A DNA stretch of 64,000 bases from Endozoicomonas montiporae CL-33 (GTDB lineage Bacteria; Pseudomonadota; Gammaproteobacteria; Pseudomonadales; Endozoicomonadaceae). The notes beneath the pieces are model-generated. The model saw only the letters and a list, made by a program, of their open reading frames with translations, searched no databases and was not told the origin of the DNA. The stretch spans positions 3,671,215 to 3,735,214 of the forward strand of contig NZ_CP013251.1 in NCBI RefSeq assembly GCF_001583435.1, read 5' to 3'. Shown here one piece after another: positions 8,853 through 19,050 of this stretch (positions are counted from its first letter, which is position 1; every line of letters begins with the position of its first letter). The position numbers and the translations under genes were made by a program.

Positions 8853-9675
8853 TGACAAACGGAGATGCATAGACCCGGATCACTCGAAGATCAGCATTCA
8901 GCGCCAATGTGAACTGGTTGGGTTAAGCAGGTCAAGCTGGTATTACCAAGCTTCTCCAGCTTTGGAAAGCCCTGAGAATCTGAATCTGATGAGGCTCATT
9001 GATGAGCAGTATACACGTACACCGTTTTACGGCAGTCGTAAGATAACTGCATGGCTGAATGAGCAGGGCTTTCCGGTCAACAGGAAGCGTATACAGCGAC
9101 TTATGAGGCTGATGGGCATACAGGCTGTCGGACCAAAACCGGGCACAAGCCTGAGAAACAAAGAGCATAAGGTTTACCCGTACTTGTTGAACGGCGTTGA
9201 TATTGTGAGACCCAATCAGGTCTGGAGTACTGATATTACGTACTGCCCGATGCCTCAGGGGTTTATGTATCTGGTTGCCATTATTGACTGGTACAGCCGT
9301 TACGTGGTCAGCTGGGAGCTGTCGAACACACTGGATGCAGACTTCTGTATTCATGCGCTGGGTCGAGCTTTGGAACAAGGTGAACCTGATATATTCAACA
9401 CTGACCAAGGGTGTCAGTTTACCAGTAATGATTTTCTGGCACCTCTTCAGGAACGGGAAATACGTATCAGCATGGACGGGAAAGGGCGAGCACTGGATAA
9501 CATTTTTGTCGAGAGGCTGTGGCGCTCCGTCAAACATGAATGGCTGTACACGCATGAATTTCAGACTGTTCCAGAGCTTTATACTGGGCTGGATGAATAC
9601 TTTGAGTTTTACAACACTGAACGATTACACCAGTCGTTGAGTTATAAAACGCCTAAGGCAATTCACTTTGCATGA
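8842..9675 (+). CDS. IS3-family transposase OrfB (DDE catalytic)
   Basis: A 277-aa integrase-core protein. The DDE residues are visible in WSTDITYCPMPQG, FNTDQGCQFTSNDF and DNIFVERLWRSVKHEW, and the C-terminal YNTERLHQSLSYKTP is standard. The N-terminal part carries the HTH-21 segment RQCELVGLSRSSWYY. It overlaps orfA and is probably made as a fusion by frameshifting. No stop codons or missing catalytic residues are seen, so the element may be functional. Confidence 0.93.
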   Translation: MSIDDKRRCIDPDHSKISIQRQCELVGLSRSSWYYQASPALESPENLNLMRLIDEQYTRTPFYGSRKITAWLNEQGFPVNRKRIQRLMRLMGIQAVGPKPGTSLRNKEHKVYPYLLNGVDIVRPNQVWSTDITYCPMPQGFMYLVAIIDWYSRYVVSWELSNTLDADFCIHALGRALEQGEPDIFNTDQGCQFTSNDFLAPLQEREIRISMDGKGRALDNIFVERLWRSVKHEWLYTHEFQTVPELYTGLDEYFEFYNTERLHQSLSYKTPKAIHFA

Positions 9676-9835
9676 GGGCTTTGGACCACTGCCAGGACTT
9701 AACTTAAATTTGTTGGTTTACTGTCTTGACAGTGGGGTCCACCATATAAGTCAGTGCCATTAGGGTAAAGGGTTACTTCAACCATTAATTAGCTTGCTGG
9801 TTACGTAGCAGTCTGGAATCCGATAAGAGCCTAAA

Positions 9836-10960
9836 GAGTTTGTTGCCGTTACAGAAACCGAGTCGTTTACACTGGCCTCCAGAGGTCTTGGTATTTCCAT
9901 TGCACAAGTCAGTCGTCAGATCAGCGCTCTGGAGCAAAGGCTGACAACAAAGCTGTTTTATCGAAGCACACGACGGGTCACCGTCACTGAAGCCGTTCAG
10001 CTGTTTTACAACCATTGCCGCCCTCTTCTGGATGGTCTGGAAGAAGCCGAAGCAGTGATGACCTCGCTGCAAACCCACCCGAAAGGCTCCATCAAAGTGA
10101 CTGCTCCGGTGACTTTTGGTGAGAAGTATATTGCGCCCGTCGTTAATGCCTACTGTTATGAATTCCCCGACATTAACGTTGAGCTGAACAGGGTTTACGC
10201 ATCAAATTAAAACAATCGTACCTATCTTGTAGAGGCTGAATATTAACGACTACAGATTTTCAAAGTATGACTGTTCGGTTTGAAACTGGTGAAAATCAGG
10301 AGATATAAAACCTACTGTCGTTTAAAAATCCTGAGAGTTTGATTATTTCAACTTCTTTTCAGCTGTGTGTTAGAGAAAACAACTACCTAATCTGCATTTG
10401 CTAGTTCAGATTGATGCGTAAGCCCTGTTGAGCTGAACCTGACCAACTTGAGAGTCGATCTGATTGAAAATGGCTTTGATCTCGCCATACGACTTGGGCA
10501 GCTGGATGATTCAAATATGATTGCCCGACAACTTGGGGTCAGAAGTCAGCACCTGTGTGCCTCACCCGGCTATCTGGAGCAGTTTGGCCGCCCGGAAACA
10601 CTGAACGATCTTGCGGATCACAACTGTTTACCGGGCACACTGGATTACTGGCGATTTGAAGAGAATAAGAAGATCCGGCACCTGAAGGTTTCAGGCTCCC
10701 TGCGCTGCAACAGTGGCAATGCCTTAATGGATGCGGCTTTGAAAGGGCTGGGGCTGGCGCAGTTACCGAACCATTATGTTGCTCCCGTCATTCAGAGTGG
10801 CGAGCTTGTGGAACTGCTGGCTGAATACCAGCCTCCTGCGGAAGGCATCTGGGCGCTGTATCCCCATAATCGACACCTGTCCACTAAAGTCAGCTTGTTG
10901 ATCGAGCAGATCAACCAGACTCTTCAGGAGACTGATATGACAACAACCGTCAGGGCTTAA
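9836..10960 (+). pseudogene. LysR-family regulator, doubly interrupted
   Basis: A LysR-type regulator broken twice. The HTH region (EFVAVTETESFTLASRGLGI) resumes right after the IS1595 element; the likely start codon is the ATG at 5598-5600 on the other side. The effector domain is then split by a 237-bp miniature element at 10190-10426. Deleting that element and one 12-bp repeat restores the reading DINVELNLTNLRVDLIEN. The C-terminal part (10439-10960) is open and includes GFDLAIRLGQLDDSNMIARQ. The gene probably once lay divergent to the formylglutathione hydrolase gene and may have controlled it; that role is inference. Confidence 0.88.
10190..10426. mobile_element. 237-bp miniature inverted-repeat element
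   Basis: A non-coding element with 16-bp inverted ends (agggtttacgcatcaa and ttgatgcgtaagccct, one mismatch). It is flanked by an exact 12-bp direct repeat, gttgagctgaac, at 10178-10189 and 10427-10438. Duplications of 10-12 bp suit mobilisation by an IS4-like transposase. No such full element with these ends is in the window. Confidence 0.88.
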
Positions 10961-10990
10961 ACAAAAAGCTCTGACGGTTCAGTTAAGGGT

Positions 10991-12586
10991 TTACTCTTCA
11001 ACAACGCCCTGGCTACGCAGGTAGTCGTCATAAGTGCCGTGGAAGTCGATCACACCTTTATCGGTGATCTCGATGATCCGTGTCGCAATGGACGACACAA
11101 ACTGACGATCGTGACTGACAAACATCAGCGTACCCGGATAGTTTTCCAGCGCCAGGTTCAGCGCTTCAATGGACTCCATATCCATGTGGTTGGTCGGTTC
11201 ATCCATCAGCAGAATGTTCGGGCGCTGCTGAATCAACTTACCAAACAGCATACGACCCTGTTCACCACCGGAAATCACCTTCACTGATTTCTTGATATCC
11301 GCCTGGGAGAACAACATACGACCCAGCGTGCCACGAATGGTCTGCTCGTCTTCACCTTCGTTCTGCCATTGGCTCATCCAGTCAAACAGGGTCATGTCTT
11401 TCTCAAAATCGGCACTGTGATTCTGGGCATAGTAACCAATATTGGCGTTTTCCGACCACTGAACCGCCCCTGACTTAGGCGCCATTTCGCCCGCCAGTGT
11501 ATGCAGCAGTGTGGTTTTACCAATACCGTTCTGACCAATAATGGCAATACGTTCGCCGACTTCTACCATCAGGTTAACGTCTTTGAACAACAGGTCGTCG
11601 TAACCCTGGGACAGTTTTTCAACCACCAGCGCATTTCGGAACAGTTTCTTTTCCTGATCGAAGCGAATGAACGGACTCTGACGACTGGAGGGTTTCATTT
11701 CTTCCAGTTGGATCTTGTCGATCAGCTTGGCGCGGGAAGTCGCCTGCTTGGCTTTGGAAGCGTTCGCAGAGAAGCGGCTGACAAAGTTCTGCAGCTCGGC
11801 AATCTGGGCTTTCTTCTTGGCATTATCTGCCTGAATACGCTCTTTTGCCTGAGTCGCGGCCGTCATGTACTCATCATAGTTACCGGGGAACAGGCGCAGC
11901 TCGCCATAATCCAGATCCGCCATGTGCGTGCAGACACTGTTCAGGAAGTGACGGTCGTGGGAAATAATGATCATGGTGCAGTCACGCTGCTTCAACACAC
12001 CTTCCAGCCAGCGGATCGCATTAATGTCCAGGTTGTTGGTCGGTTCGTCCAGCAGCATAATGTCGGGTTCGGCGAACAGCACCTGAGCCAGCAACACCCG
12101 TAGTTTCCAACCCGGTGCCACCGCACTCATCGGGCCATAATGCTGCTCCAGAGGAATATCCAGACCCAGCAACAGTTCACCGGCGCGGGCTTCGGCAGAA
12201 TAACCGTCCATCTCGCCAAACATCACTTCCAGATCGGCCACACGCATGCCTTCTTCTTCGGTCATATCGCCTTTGGCATAGATGCGGTCGCGCTCTTCTT
12301 TCACTTTCCAGAGTTCGGCATGACCCATGATCACAGTATCAATGACGCTGAACTCTTCGTAGGCAAACTGATCCTGATTCAGCTTTGCCATGCGTTCGTT
12401 CGGATCGAGGTTAACGTTACCGGAAGTGGCCTCCAGCTCCCCGCCGAGAATTTTCATAAAGGTGGACTTGCCGCAGCCGTTGGCACCAATCAGTCCATAG
12501 CGGTTACCGCCACCGAATTTAACGGAAATGTCCTCAAACAGTGGCTTATCGCTGAACTGCATGGTGATGTTCGCGGTTGTGATCAA
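10991..12586 (-). CDS. ybiT: ABC-F family ATPase YbiT
   Basis: A 531-aa protein with two ABC ATPase domains in one chain and no membrane segments, as in the ABC-F family that acts on ribosomes. Walker A motifs are GANGCGKST and GQNGIGKTT. Walker B blocks are [13 protein letters not shown] and [13 protein letters not shown]. The first signature is the YbiT-type [16 protein letters not shown], the second is [14 protein letters not shown]. Length and the linker block [20 protein letters not shown] match E. coli YbiT closely. It stands alone on the minus strand. Confidence 0.94.
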   Translation of the reverse strand: MITTANITMQFSDKPLFEDISVKFGGGNRYGLIGANGCGKSTFMKILGGELEATSGNVNLDPNERMAKLNQDQFAYEEFSVIDTVIMGHAELWKVKEERDRIYAKGDMTEEEGMRVADLEVMFGEMDGYSAEARAGELLLGLDIPLEQHYGPMSAVAPGWKLRVLLAQVLFAEPDIMLLDEPTNNLDINAIRWLEGVLKQRDCTMIIISHDRHFLNSVCTHMADLDYGELRLFPGNYDEYMTAATQAKERIQADNAKKKAQIAELQNFVSRFSANASKAKQATSRAKLIDKIQLEEMKPSSRQSPFIRFDQEKKLFRNALVVEKLSQGYDDLLFKDVNLMVEVGERIAIIGQNGIGKTTLLHTLAGEMAPKSGAVQWSENANIGYYAQNHSADFEKDMTLFDWMSQWQNEGEDEQTIRGTLGRMLFSQADIKKSVKVISGGEQGRMLFGKLIQQRPNILLMDEPTNHMDMESIEALNLALENYPGTLMFVSHDRQFVSSIATRIIEITDKGVIDFHGTYDDYLRSQGVVEE

Positions 12587-12748
12587 ATTTTCGTCCTGCT
12601 TTTTTATCAGTAATAACGTGAAGGGGGCGCAGAGTACACGGCTAAGCCCACGGCTTCAATGACCAGAAATACTCACGCTATTTGATCAAGATATAAACAA
12701 ATCAGGAGAAAACTCAAGGGCAGACGACAGAGGTTTATGAATAAAAGC

Positions 12749-12774
12749 GGCAGGGCTTCATACCCTGCCCTGCC
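12749..12774 (-). terminator. terminator after zntA-like gene
   Basis: On the minus strand a GC-rich hairpin (ggcaggg paired with ccctgcc) lies about 20 bp past the stop of the P-type ATPase gene and is followed by gcttttatt. This is a plausible factor-independent terminator for that gene. Confidence 0.6.
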
Positions 12775-12795
12775 AAAGGCTTTTAAAAATTTACC

Positions 12796-14958
12796 TTATG
12801 ACTGCCTCTGCAACAGTCGCATCGCATTCATTGTCACCAGAATCGTTCCGCCCACATCCGATATCACCGCCCCCATCAAGCCGGTAATCCCAAACAGGGT
12901 TGTCAGCAGGAACAGCGTATTAATGCCCAGAGCCAGAGCAATATTCTGCCGGACAATCATCGCTGTTCGTTGAGACAGCCAAATCATCCCTGCCAGCTCT
13001 GGCAACCGTTCGTGGGTCAGTGCTGCATCAGCGGTTTCCAGCGCTACATCGCTGCCACGTCCCATGGCGATGCCCAGTTCAGCCGACTTCAGTGCAGGCG
13101 CATCATTAATGCCATCACCCACCATGGCGACAGCACCTTTGCCACTGGCTTGCAGCTCTCTGATGGCACTCACCTTGTCTTCAGGCATCAGTTCTGCCCG
13201 GTAATCAATGCCCAGTTTGGCGGCAATGGCAGCAGCGGCACGCCGGTTGTCGCCTGTCAGCATGGTACTGCTGATGCCCATTGCCTTTAACTGCTGCACC
13301 GCTTCCAGTGCATCACTGCGCAATGTGTCTGCCATAGCGATGAGTCCCTGAACCTGCTGATCTGCCTGTACGACCACCACGGTATTCCCCTGAGATTCCA
13401 GTGCATTAATTCGCTTTGACAGATCAACTTGCTGTAATGAATCCGGCAACGCTTTCGGCGATGTCACCTGTACTGCCTGGCCATCAACAACCCCTTTCAC
13501 ACCAGAACCCGCGATAACGACGACATCCGTTGCTTCAGATATTTTGATATCCAGCTGCTTTGCCCTGTTGATAATGGCGGTTGCCAGTGGATGACTTGAG
13601 CCCTGTTCAACCGCAGCAGCAAGCCGCAGTGTGTTGTGCTCATTACCGTTAACGGGCTGCACAACCGTTACCTCAGGTTTGCCCTCGGTCAGGGTTCCGG
13701 TTTTATCAAACGCCAGATGTTTAACCTGCTGCAACTGCTCTAAAGCCGCGCCCCCCTTGATCAATGCACCAAAACGGGCTGCCGCTGCCAGTCCCGATGT
13801 CACGGCAGCAGGAATTGACACCACCAGCGCACAGGGGCAGGCAATCAATAGCAGGGTCAGAGCCTTATAAGCCCAGTCGTGCCAGCTGGCACCGAGCAGC
13901 AACGGCGGAAGCACCATAACAACCGCCGAGAGACCTATGACCAGTGGCGTATACCAGCCACTGAAACGATCCACAAGGCGGGCAATAGGCGCACGACGCT
14001 CTTCCGCTTCTTCAATCAGCTGCACAATACGATCAATGGCATTGCCACCGGGTTCAGACAATACTGTCAGTCGAACCACCTGTCCCACCACCAGACTACC
14101 TGCCATCACCTTCTCACCGCGCTGTCGATTGACGGGAATGGACTCACCGGTTAACGCACTTTCATCAAACACACCCACAGAAGATGCATTCTTGTCCAGA
14201 ATACAGTCAACCGGTAAACGGTCTCCCGGGCGAACCTCTATCACATCACCCGGCTGCAGAAACTCTGCCGGAACCGCTTCTACACGTTGCCCGTCTTCTA
14301 TTCGGGTGGCGGCATCCGGTGTTAGCTGCATCAGGCTCTGAACACCCTGTCTGGCCTTTCGCGCTGCTACATTCTCCAGCATCTGCCCAATGGAAAACAG
14401 CAACAGCACCAATGTCGCTTCAAAGGTTTCGCCCAGAATCAGCGCACCTATCGCAGCCACCGACATCAGGGTTTCTATGCCGAACCAGCTACCGTTTCTC
14501 GCTTGGGTAATGGACTTACGAATAAAAGGAATTACGCCGACCAGCGCAGGCAGATAAAACGCCAATTCACCCCAGCCCGGAAGCAAGAGATAAACCAGAG
14601 AGGCCAGCACAGACAATCCTGCAAGCAAAGCCAGTTCACGGTGCGCCTGCCAGAAAGAAGGCTCTTCACCAGAGTTCTGCGAGCCTTCAAGGCTGAATCC
14701 CAGTTCCTTTACTTTTGCTTCTATGTCAGATGGCACAACCGAACTGTCCATCGTGACCAACAGGCGCTCTGTCGAATAGACCACTCTAACCCGGCTGACC
14801 CCCTGAATAGCGATCAACGCTTTTTCAACCTTGGCAGCGCAACTGCCACAATCCATACCCCTGATAAACCAGCGGTACTGCCGGACATCTGCTGCGGCGG
14901 CTGAAACATATTGAGATTCTGTCCGGGAAGAACTTTTCGTTGAGCAGCATTTATCCAT
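12796..14958 (-). CDS. zntA: Zn/Cd/Pb-exporting P1B-type ATPase
   Basis: A 720-aa heavy-metal P-type ATPase that exports soft divalent metals across the inner membrane. The N-terminus has a CC pair (MDKCCS) and one HMA domain with GMDCGSCAAKVE. Other landmarks are the actuator TGES, the transmembrane metal site CPCALVV, the phosphorylation site DKTGTLTEGKPEV and the hinge GDGINDAPAL. The length, the CPC motif and a DVGGT segment in the last helix (VISDVGGTILV) fit the ZntA group rather than copper ATPases. No merR-type zntR gene adjoins it, so its regulation is not visible here. Confidence 0.9.
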   Translation of the reverse strand: MDKCCSTKSSSRTESQYVSAAAADVRQYRWFIRGMDCGSCAAKVEKALIAIQGVSRVRVVYSTERLLVTMDSSVVPSDIEAKVKELGFSLEGSQNSGEEPSFWQAHRELALLAGLSVLASLVYLLLPGWGELAFYLPALVGVIPFIRKSITQARNGSWFGIETLMSVAAIGALILGETFEATLVLLLFSIGQMLENVAARKARQGVQSLMQLTPDAATRIEDGQRVEAVPAEFLQPGDVIEVRPGDRLPVDCILDKNASSVGVFDESALTGESIPVNRQRGEKVMAGSLVVGQVVRLTVLSEPGGNAIDRIVQLIEEAEERRAPIARLVDRFSGWYTPLVIGLSAVVMVLPPLLLGASWHDWAYKALTLLLIACPCALVVSIPAAVTSGLAAAARFGALIKGGAALEQLQQVKHLAFDKTGTLTEGKPEVTVVQPVNGNEHNTLRLAAAVEQGSSHPLATAIINRAKQLDIKISEATDVVVIAGSGVKGVVDGQAVQVTSPKALPDSLQQVDLSKRINALESQGNTVVVVQADQQVQGLIAMADTLRSDALEAVQQLKAMGISSTMLTGDNRRAAAAIAAKLGIDYRAELMPEDKVSAIRELQASGKGAVAMVGDGINDAPALKSAELGIAMGRGSDVALETADAALTHERLPELAGMIWLSQRTAMIVRQNIALALGINTLFLLTTLFGITGLMGAVISDVGGTILVTMNAMRLLQRQS

Positions 14959-15119
14959 GACAGCTCTCCATGACGCATAAGCAATTATTTATATGTTTAC
15001 CGAGAAACATATAAATGTCAATTTATTTGAATAGGTACTCTGCATTACTCCCATAAGCAAACCTCATCACTTTACTTGCATGGCTTTGTTCTTCTACTCT
15101 TTTCGACTCTCATCCGGTT

Positions 15120-15635
15120 TTGTGGAATTTCATGCACACGACATCTGACTTACTTGATCAGGCGATACAACTTCGCATAGCTGAACTTTACTGTCTGGCT
15201 GAGCGGCATTTTGTAAAACGCTTTAAACGACCTGCCATACTTCTGAATCTTAGAGGGGAAACCGCAGGGCAGGCATGGCCAGAACGCAATCAGTTGAGGC
15301 TGAACAGGGTATTACTGGAAGAAAACCAGCAGCACTTTCTCAAGCATACGCTTGGACATGAGGTTGCGCACCTGATTGCTGATCAGGTGTTCGGCAGAAA
15401 AATCCGCCCCCATGGCAGAGAGTGGACGTTTATCATGGAGCAGGTATTCAATCTGCCTGCAAAACGAACGCACAGCTATGACACCAGCCAAGCCGCTAAA
15501 CGACCCTTTGCGTACATCTGCAAGTGTCCAGACAAGGTTATTCATTTATCTGCCATTCGCCATAATCGTGCTCTGAGAGGAACCGTTTATCAGTGTGCCA
15601 GTTGCAAGGAGCCGTTGAAGCTTAAATCACAGTAA
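15120..15635 (+). CDS. sprT: SprT family zinc metalloprotease-like protein
   Basis: A 171-aa SprT-family protein; the likely start is MHTTSDLL, five codons inside the longest frame. HTLGHEVAHLIADQVFG contains the HExxH-like zinc site (HEVAH), and the C-terminal zinc ribbon uses CKCPDK and CASCKEP. SprT-like proteins resemble the Spartan DNA-protein crosslink proteases, but the bacterial role is not settled. It is separated from the zntA-like gene by a 160-bp divergent promoter region. Confidence 0.9.
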   Translation: MWNFMHTTSDLLDQAIQLRIAELYCLAERHFVKRFKRPAILLNLRGETAGQAWPERNQLRLNRVLLEENQQHFLKHTLGHEVAHLIADQVFGRKIRPHGREWTFIMEQVFNLPAKRTHSYDTSQAAKRPFAYICKCPDKVIHLSAIRHNRALRGTVYQCASCKEPLKLKSQ

Positions 15636-15704
15636 TTAAAGCGCACTACAGAAATGCTTTCCTATAAGGCTGAACTATATTTAACCCACAGTAAAAGGAC
15701 TGTA

Positions 15705-15879
15705 ATACCAGCTCCGCTTTCTAAATATGACCATGAGCAAGCCATTCTGGGTCGCGGGACAATACGAAGGGCATAAAGGCGGAACGACGAGTAATAGCGA
15801 GCTATTGCGAGGAGTTCCAACGCAGCTCCCGTGATTCGGAATGGCTGCGCAATTCATGTTTAGAAAGGGGAATTGGTAT
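15705..15879 (+). repeat. palindromic element family, copy 1
   Basis: A 175-bp element whose ends are inverted copies of ataccaattcc...tttctaa. It has an internal block (ggcggaacgacgagtaatag) shared with three other copies at 38096, 53511 and 57851. This copy has the orientation in which the gaccatgagcaag side is on the left. It lies between sprT and the secreted protein gene at 15923. No coding potential is seen. Confidence 0.88.
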
Positions 15880-15922
15880 AACTCCAACTTTCGTGGAAAA
15901 ATCTAAAAGTGAAGGCTTCTAA

Positions 15923-16897
15923 ATGAATAATAAGTATCTCAAGCAACTACTGTTTCTACTCTGTTTTAACGGGACAACCCTTTGCCGGGAGATTTTTGCT
16001 CAGGAAACTTTCTATTACACAGTACTGGTCAAAGAAGAAGTAAGGCAAGCGGTCGTCACTATATCCCGATCTGCCGAAGAAAAAGATACAGCCAGCGTGA
16101 CAACAGAAATAGATGGTTTAGGGCGGCTGACTTACACTTACGAACCGGTATTTAACTCGAACAGCGATTATATCCTGACTATTAACGAACCCAATTATTT
16201 ACCCGGGTACAAAGTACACGCCAGGGAGCTGGCGGCAACGAGCCAATATTTTTATGAAAATGATTTTTCAAATGGTCACTACGTATGGCTTGTAGACAGC
16301 CCTGCCATTTCCATTGATGGTATCAGTCTTCAGCTACCAGTCTTCAACATCAATTCAGCAACTATACAAACGTCTGGCAGCACGCACTCCCATCTATTCC
16401 TCGGGACTATTGCCGAGCTATCGTACTTTAATAGTAATCGTACAACAGGAGAGGTTCAGCTACTGACAGACGATGACTTTTATCTAGTTCAACTCAGCTT
16501 TTCTGACTTTCGTATGACACACATCTGGAAGCCAGTAAAAGTATCATCCGACTCCCTTTGCTTCAGGAAAGGGCTGGAATCAATATCCAGCGATGATTTG
16601 TCAGATTCCGATAGCTGCGAATCTTCGGTACATTCAACAAACCCGGGTAAGAAAGAAGAAGACGATGATGACCCAGATGTCGCAGCCTTAAACAGTATTT
16701 GCAGGGGCATCACAGCAATGTCAGTACTTTTGCCAGATAACAGCGGATTCAAACCTTTGTCAGCTTTAGCCAAAAGCAGCAAGTTTGAGGCTTCGCTCAA
16801 AACACACTGCCCTTTGAACAAACAACATCAGGAATCAGTCATTAACAGCATAGTTATGACCTTCATGTTCAAGGCTTTATACAGACTCTCTTACTAA
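15923..16897 (+). CDS. secreted acidic hypothetical protein
   Basis: A 324-aa protein with an N-terminal signal peptide ([21 protein letters not shown], cleaved near AQE). The mature part shows beta-rich patterns up to about residue 210. An acidic, serine-rich stretch follows ([14 protein letters not shown] and [12 protein letters not shown]), then a short cysteine-containing C-terminal region. No family is recognised. Its base composition is more AT-rich than that of its neighbours, and the preceding palindromic element hints at an accessory gene. The 3' end overlaps the 3' end of recQ by about 20 bp. A periplasmic or secreted location is inferred. Confidence 0.65.
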   Translation: MNNKYLKQLLFLLCFNGTTLCREIFAQETFYYTVLVKEEVRQAVVTISRSAEEKDTASVTTEIDGLGRLTYTYEPVFNSNSDYILTINEPNYLPGYKVHARELAATSQYFYENDFSNGHYVWLVDSPAISIDGISLQLPVFNINSATIQTSGSTHSHLFLGTIAELSYFNSNRTTGEVQLLTDDDFYLVQLSFSDFRMTHIWKPVKVSSDSLCFRKGLESISSDDLSDSDSCESSVHSTNPGKKEEDDDDPDVAALNSICRGITAMSVLLPDNSGFKPLSALAKSSKFEASLKTHCPLNKQHQESVINSIVMTFMFKALYRLSY

Positions 16898-18697
16898 CTG
16901 ACTGATCAGCTCTACAAACTGCTGCCCATACTGTTCCAATTTATACTGCCCCACCCCGGAGATATGAGACATCGCTTCCAGATCACAGGGTTTGTGTATG
17001 AGCATCTCAAACAGGGTTTTATCGTTGAAAATGATGTAGGCCGGAACGCCCTGTTTTTCCGCCATTTCACGGCGAAGTGTACGCAGGGCATCCCACAGGG
17101 GCTTGTCTTCTTCAGCAACCATCACCCGACCTTTTTCAACAGGCTTCGAGGTTTTTGTTGTTGCGTGCTCATAGCGGTCCTGCCTTAACAAAATGCGCTC
17201 GTCACCTTTTAACAGAGGACGACAACGTTCATTCAGTTTCAGCGAACCATACCCTTCCACATCCACATTGATATAACCCCGGGCCACCAGCTGTCGATAG
17301 ATCGAACGCCATTCGGTCTGTTTATAATCTTTGCCAATGCCGTAAGTGCTAGTGTGCTGATGACCAAACTGGTTCACTTTGGCCGTTTCCTTGCCCATCA
17401 GCACATCAACAAGATGGCTGACTCCAAACAGCTGACCGGTACGATAAACACAGGAAAGGGCTTTTCGGGCTGCTTCGGTACCGTCCCAGGTTTCAACCGG
17501 CTCAAGGCACAGGTCGCAATGACCGCATTTTTCATCCATGGGTTCATCAAAATAGTTAAGCAACACCTGACGCCTGCAACTGGTCACTTCACACAGCGAC
17601 AGCATAGCATCGAGCTTTTGCTGCTCTACCCGCTGAATGTCCTGACTGGCATTGGAACCCGCCTGAATCTGACGCAACAACACCACATCCTGCAAGCCAT
17701 AAACCATCCAGGCTGTGGCCGGTAAGCCATCGCGCCCTGCCCTACCGGTTTCCTGATAATATGCTTCAATGCTTTTGGGCAAATCAAGGTGCGCCACAAA
17801 ACGCACATCTGGCTTATCAATACCCATACCGAACGCCACCGTTGCCACAATAATCAGGCCGTCTTCTTTTAGAAAACGCTGCTGATTGCGACTGCGATCT
17901 TCATTCGACATACCGGCATGATAAGGCAGTGCAGCACGCCCCTGTTCATTCAGCCATCGCGCAGTATCTTCCACCCGCTTGCGGGACAGGCAGTAGACAA
18001 TACCCGAGTCTTCCGGATGCTCCTTTTGCAGGAAACGTAAGAGCTGCTGCTTGCCCTGTTTTTTCTGGCTGATGCGGTAGAAAATATTGCTGCGGTTAAA
18101 GCTGTCTACAAATACTCTGGCGTTATCGAGTTCCAGCCGCTCGACAATTTCCTTGCGAGTACGCCGGTCAGCAGTGGCCGTTAAAGCAATTCGGGGAATG
18201 CCGGGATAACGATACTTCAAACGGCACAGTTGTAAATATTCCGGTCGAAAGTCGTGACCCCATTGCGATACACAGTGAGCTTCATCAATGGCAAACAGTG
18301 CCAGCTTTACCTGATCCAACAGGCGCTGCATGCTTTCTGTCAGCAATCGTTCAGGGGCAACGTACAGCAAATCAAGATGACCGGTCAGCAACTCCTGTTC
18401 GATGCGTTGCTGTTCCGGGTAAGGAGTACCGGAGTTCAGGCTTTCTGCGCGGATACCCAGCTGTTTCAGTGAACTGATCTGGTCTTCCATTAACGCAATC
18501 AGAGGCGAAACCACCACGGTGGTACCCGCCAGTGCCAGCGCAGGCACTTGATAACACAGGGACTTGCCACCGCCCGTTGGCATCAGTACCAAAGCATCCA
18601 GCCCCTGAACAACCGTTTTAATCACATCTTCCTGAAACCCGCGAAAGGATTCATAACCAAAGGTGTTGTGCAAAATCTCCAGTACAGAATCAGTCAT
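16877..18697 (-). CDS. recQ: ATP-dependent DNA helicase RecQ
   Basis: A 606-aa RecQ helicase, a 3'-5' DNA unwinding enzyme of recombination and fork repair. Motif I is [16 protein letters not shown], motif II is [20 protein letters not shown], and motif VI is [12 protein letters not shown]. The RQC zinc site uses CEVTSCRRQ and CGHCDLC. An HRDC domain covers about residues 525-600 ([20 protein letters not shown]). The length matches E. coli RecQ. It ends convergent with and slightly overlapping the secreted protein gene. Confidence 0.97.
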   Translation of the reverse strand: MTDSVLEILHNTFGYESFRGFQEDVIKTVVQGLDALVLMPTGGGKSLCYQVPALALAGTTVVVSPLIALMEDQISSLKQLGIRAESLNSGTPYPEQQRIEQELLTGHLDLLYVAPERLLTESMQRLLDQVKLALFAIDEAHCVSQWGHDFRPEYLQLCRLKYRYPGIPRIALTATADRRTRKEIVERLELDNARVFVDSFNRSNIFYRISQKKQGKQQLLRFLQKEHPEDSGIVYCLSRKRVEDTARWLNEQGRAALPYHAGMSNEDRSRNQQRFLKEDGLIIVATVAFGMGIDKPDVRFVAHLDLPKSIEAYYQETGRAGRDGLPATAWMVYGLQDVVLLRQIQAGSNASQDIQRVEQQKLDAMLSLCEVTSCRRQVLLNYFDEPMDEKCGHCDLCLEPVETWDGTEAARKALSCVYRTGQLFGVSHLVDVLMGKETAKVNQFGHQHTSTYGIGKDYKQTEWRSIYRQLVARGYINVDVEGYGSLKLNERCRPLLKGDERILLRQDRYEHATTKTSKPVEKGRVMVAEEDKPLWDALRTLRREMAEKQGVPAYIIFNDKTLFEMLIHKPCDLEAMSHISGVGQYKLEQYGQQFVELISQLVRESV

Positions 18698-18736
18698 GGG
18701 TATCCGTGTAAAGGCAGGTAAACATTACTTTATTGT

Positions 18737-18899
18737 TAAGTACTCAACCATATGAAATCACATTTTCTGACTCACTGTTCAGGCACTCTGACTGCGTTGC
18801 AACTCTGGTCACATAGCTTACTATGCTCCCGCCGTTGCGCCTTGCAGAGCACCTGCCCAATAAGCCAGAAATATTCGATTTTATATGGCCGAGTACTTA
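18737..18899. repeat. 163-bp imperfect palindromic repeat
   Basis: Ends taagtactc (18737) and gagtactta (to 18899) are inverted. The similarity continues inward (ccatat-aaatc, then ttctg, then a central catagctta/ctatg region), so nearly the whole unit can fold on itself. It fills much of the 350-bp gap between recQ and the UPF0149 gene. It resembles a miniature transposable element, but no second copy occurs in this window. Confidence 0.6.
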
Positions 18900-19050
18900 T
18901 GAGAGCAAAAATATCAGCCTGAAAAATAAACGACAGTGAAATAATAATACGTGACAGGCACTGTACATTATAACAGGGAAAGAAATGATGATCAGGAGAA
19001 TCTGAGGTAAACTGTGCCATTATTGTATTCACTCACATTGAGTCCCTCTC

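Larger units (their letters stand above)
8497..9741 (+). mobile_element. IS3-family element inside IS1595
   Basis: A 1245-bp element bounded by tggacccca at 8497 and its inverse tggggtcca ending at 9741, with imperfect continuation of the repeat inwards. It holds two overlapping frames, orfA and orfB, in the usual IS3 arrangement. A target duplication of 3 bp is possible (ata on both sides if the ends are moved by a few bases), but I could not fix it. The element lies in the tail of the IS1595 element, downstream of the transposase frame. Confidence 0.85.
5602..9835 (+). mobile_element. IS1595-family element with two nested insertions
   Basis: The two ends are a perfect 29-bp inverted repeat at 5602-5630 and 9807-9835 (inner part starting taggctcttatcgg). 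Between them lie the two halves of an IS1595-type transposase, split by an IS110-type element (about 6171-7834), and an IS3-type element (8497-9741) downstream of the transposase. A 14-bp inverted pair (8288-8301 with 9747-9760, atggcactgactta) also belongs to the original element. Taking out the nested elements leaves roughly 1.3 kb. I did not find a convincing 8-bp target duplication. The element sits near the very start of a LysR gene. Confidence 0.85.

Noticed and set aside
5598..9843. 8-bp target duplication around the IS1595 element
   Set aside because: Flanking bases (atgattta and taaagagt) do not match, with several trial ends; no duplication is claimed.
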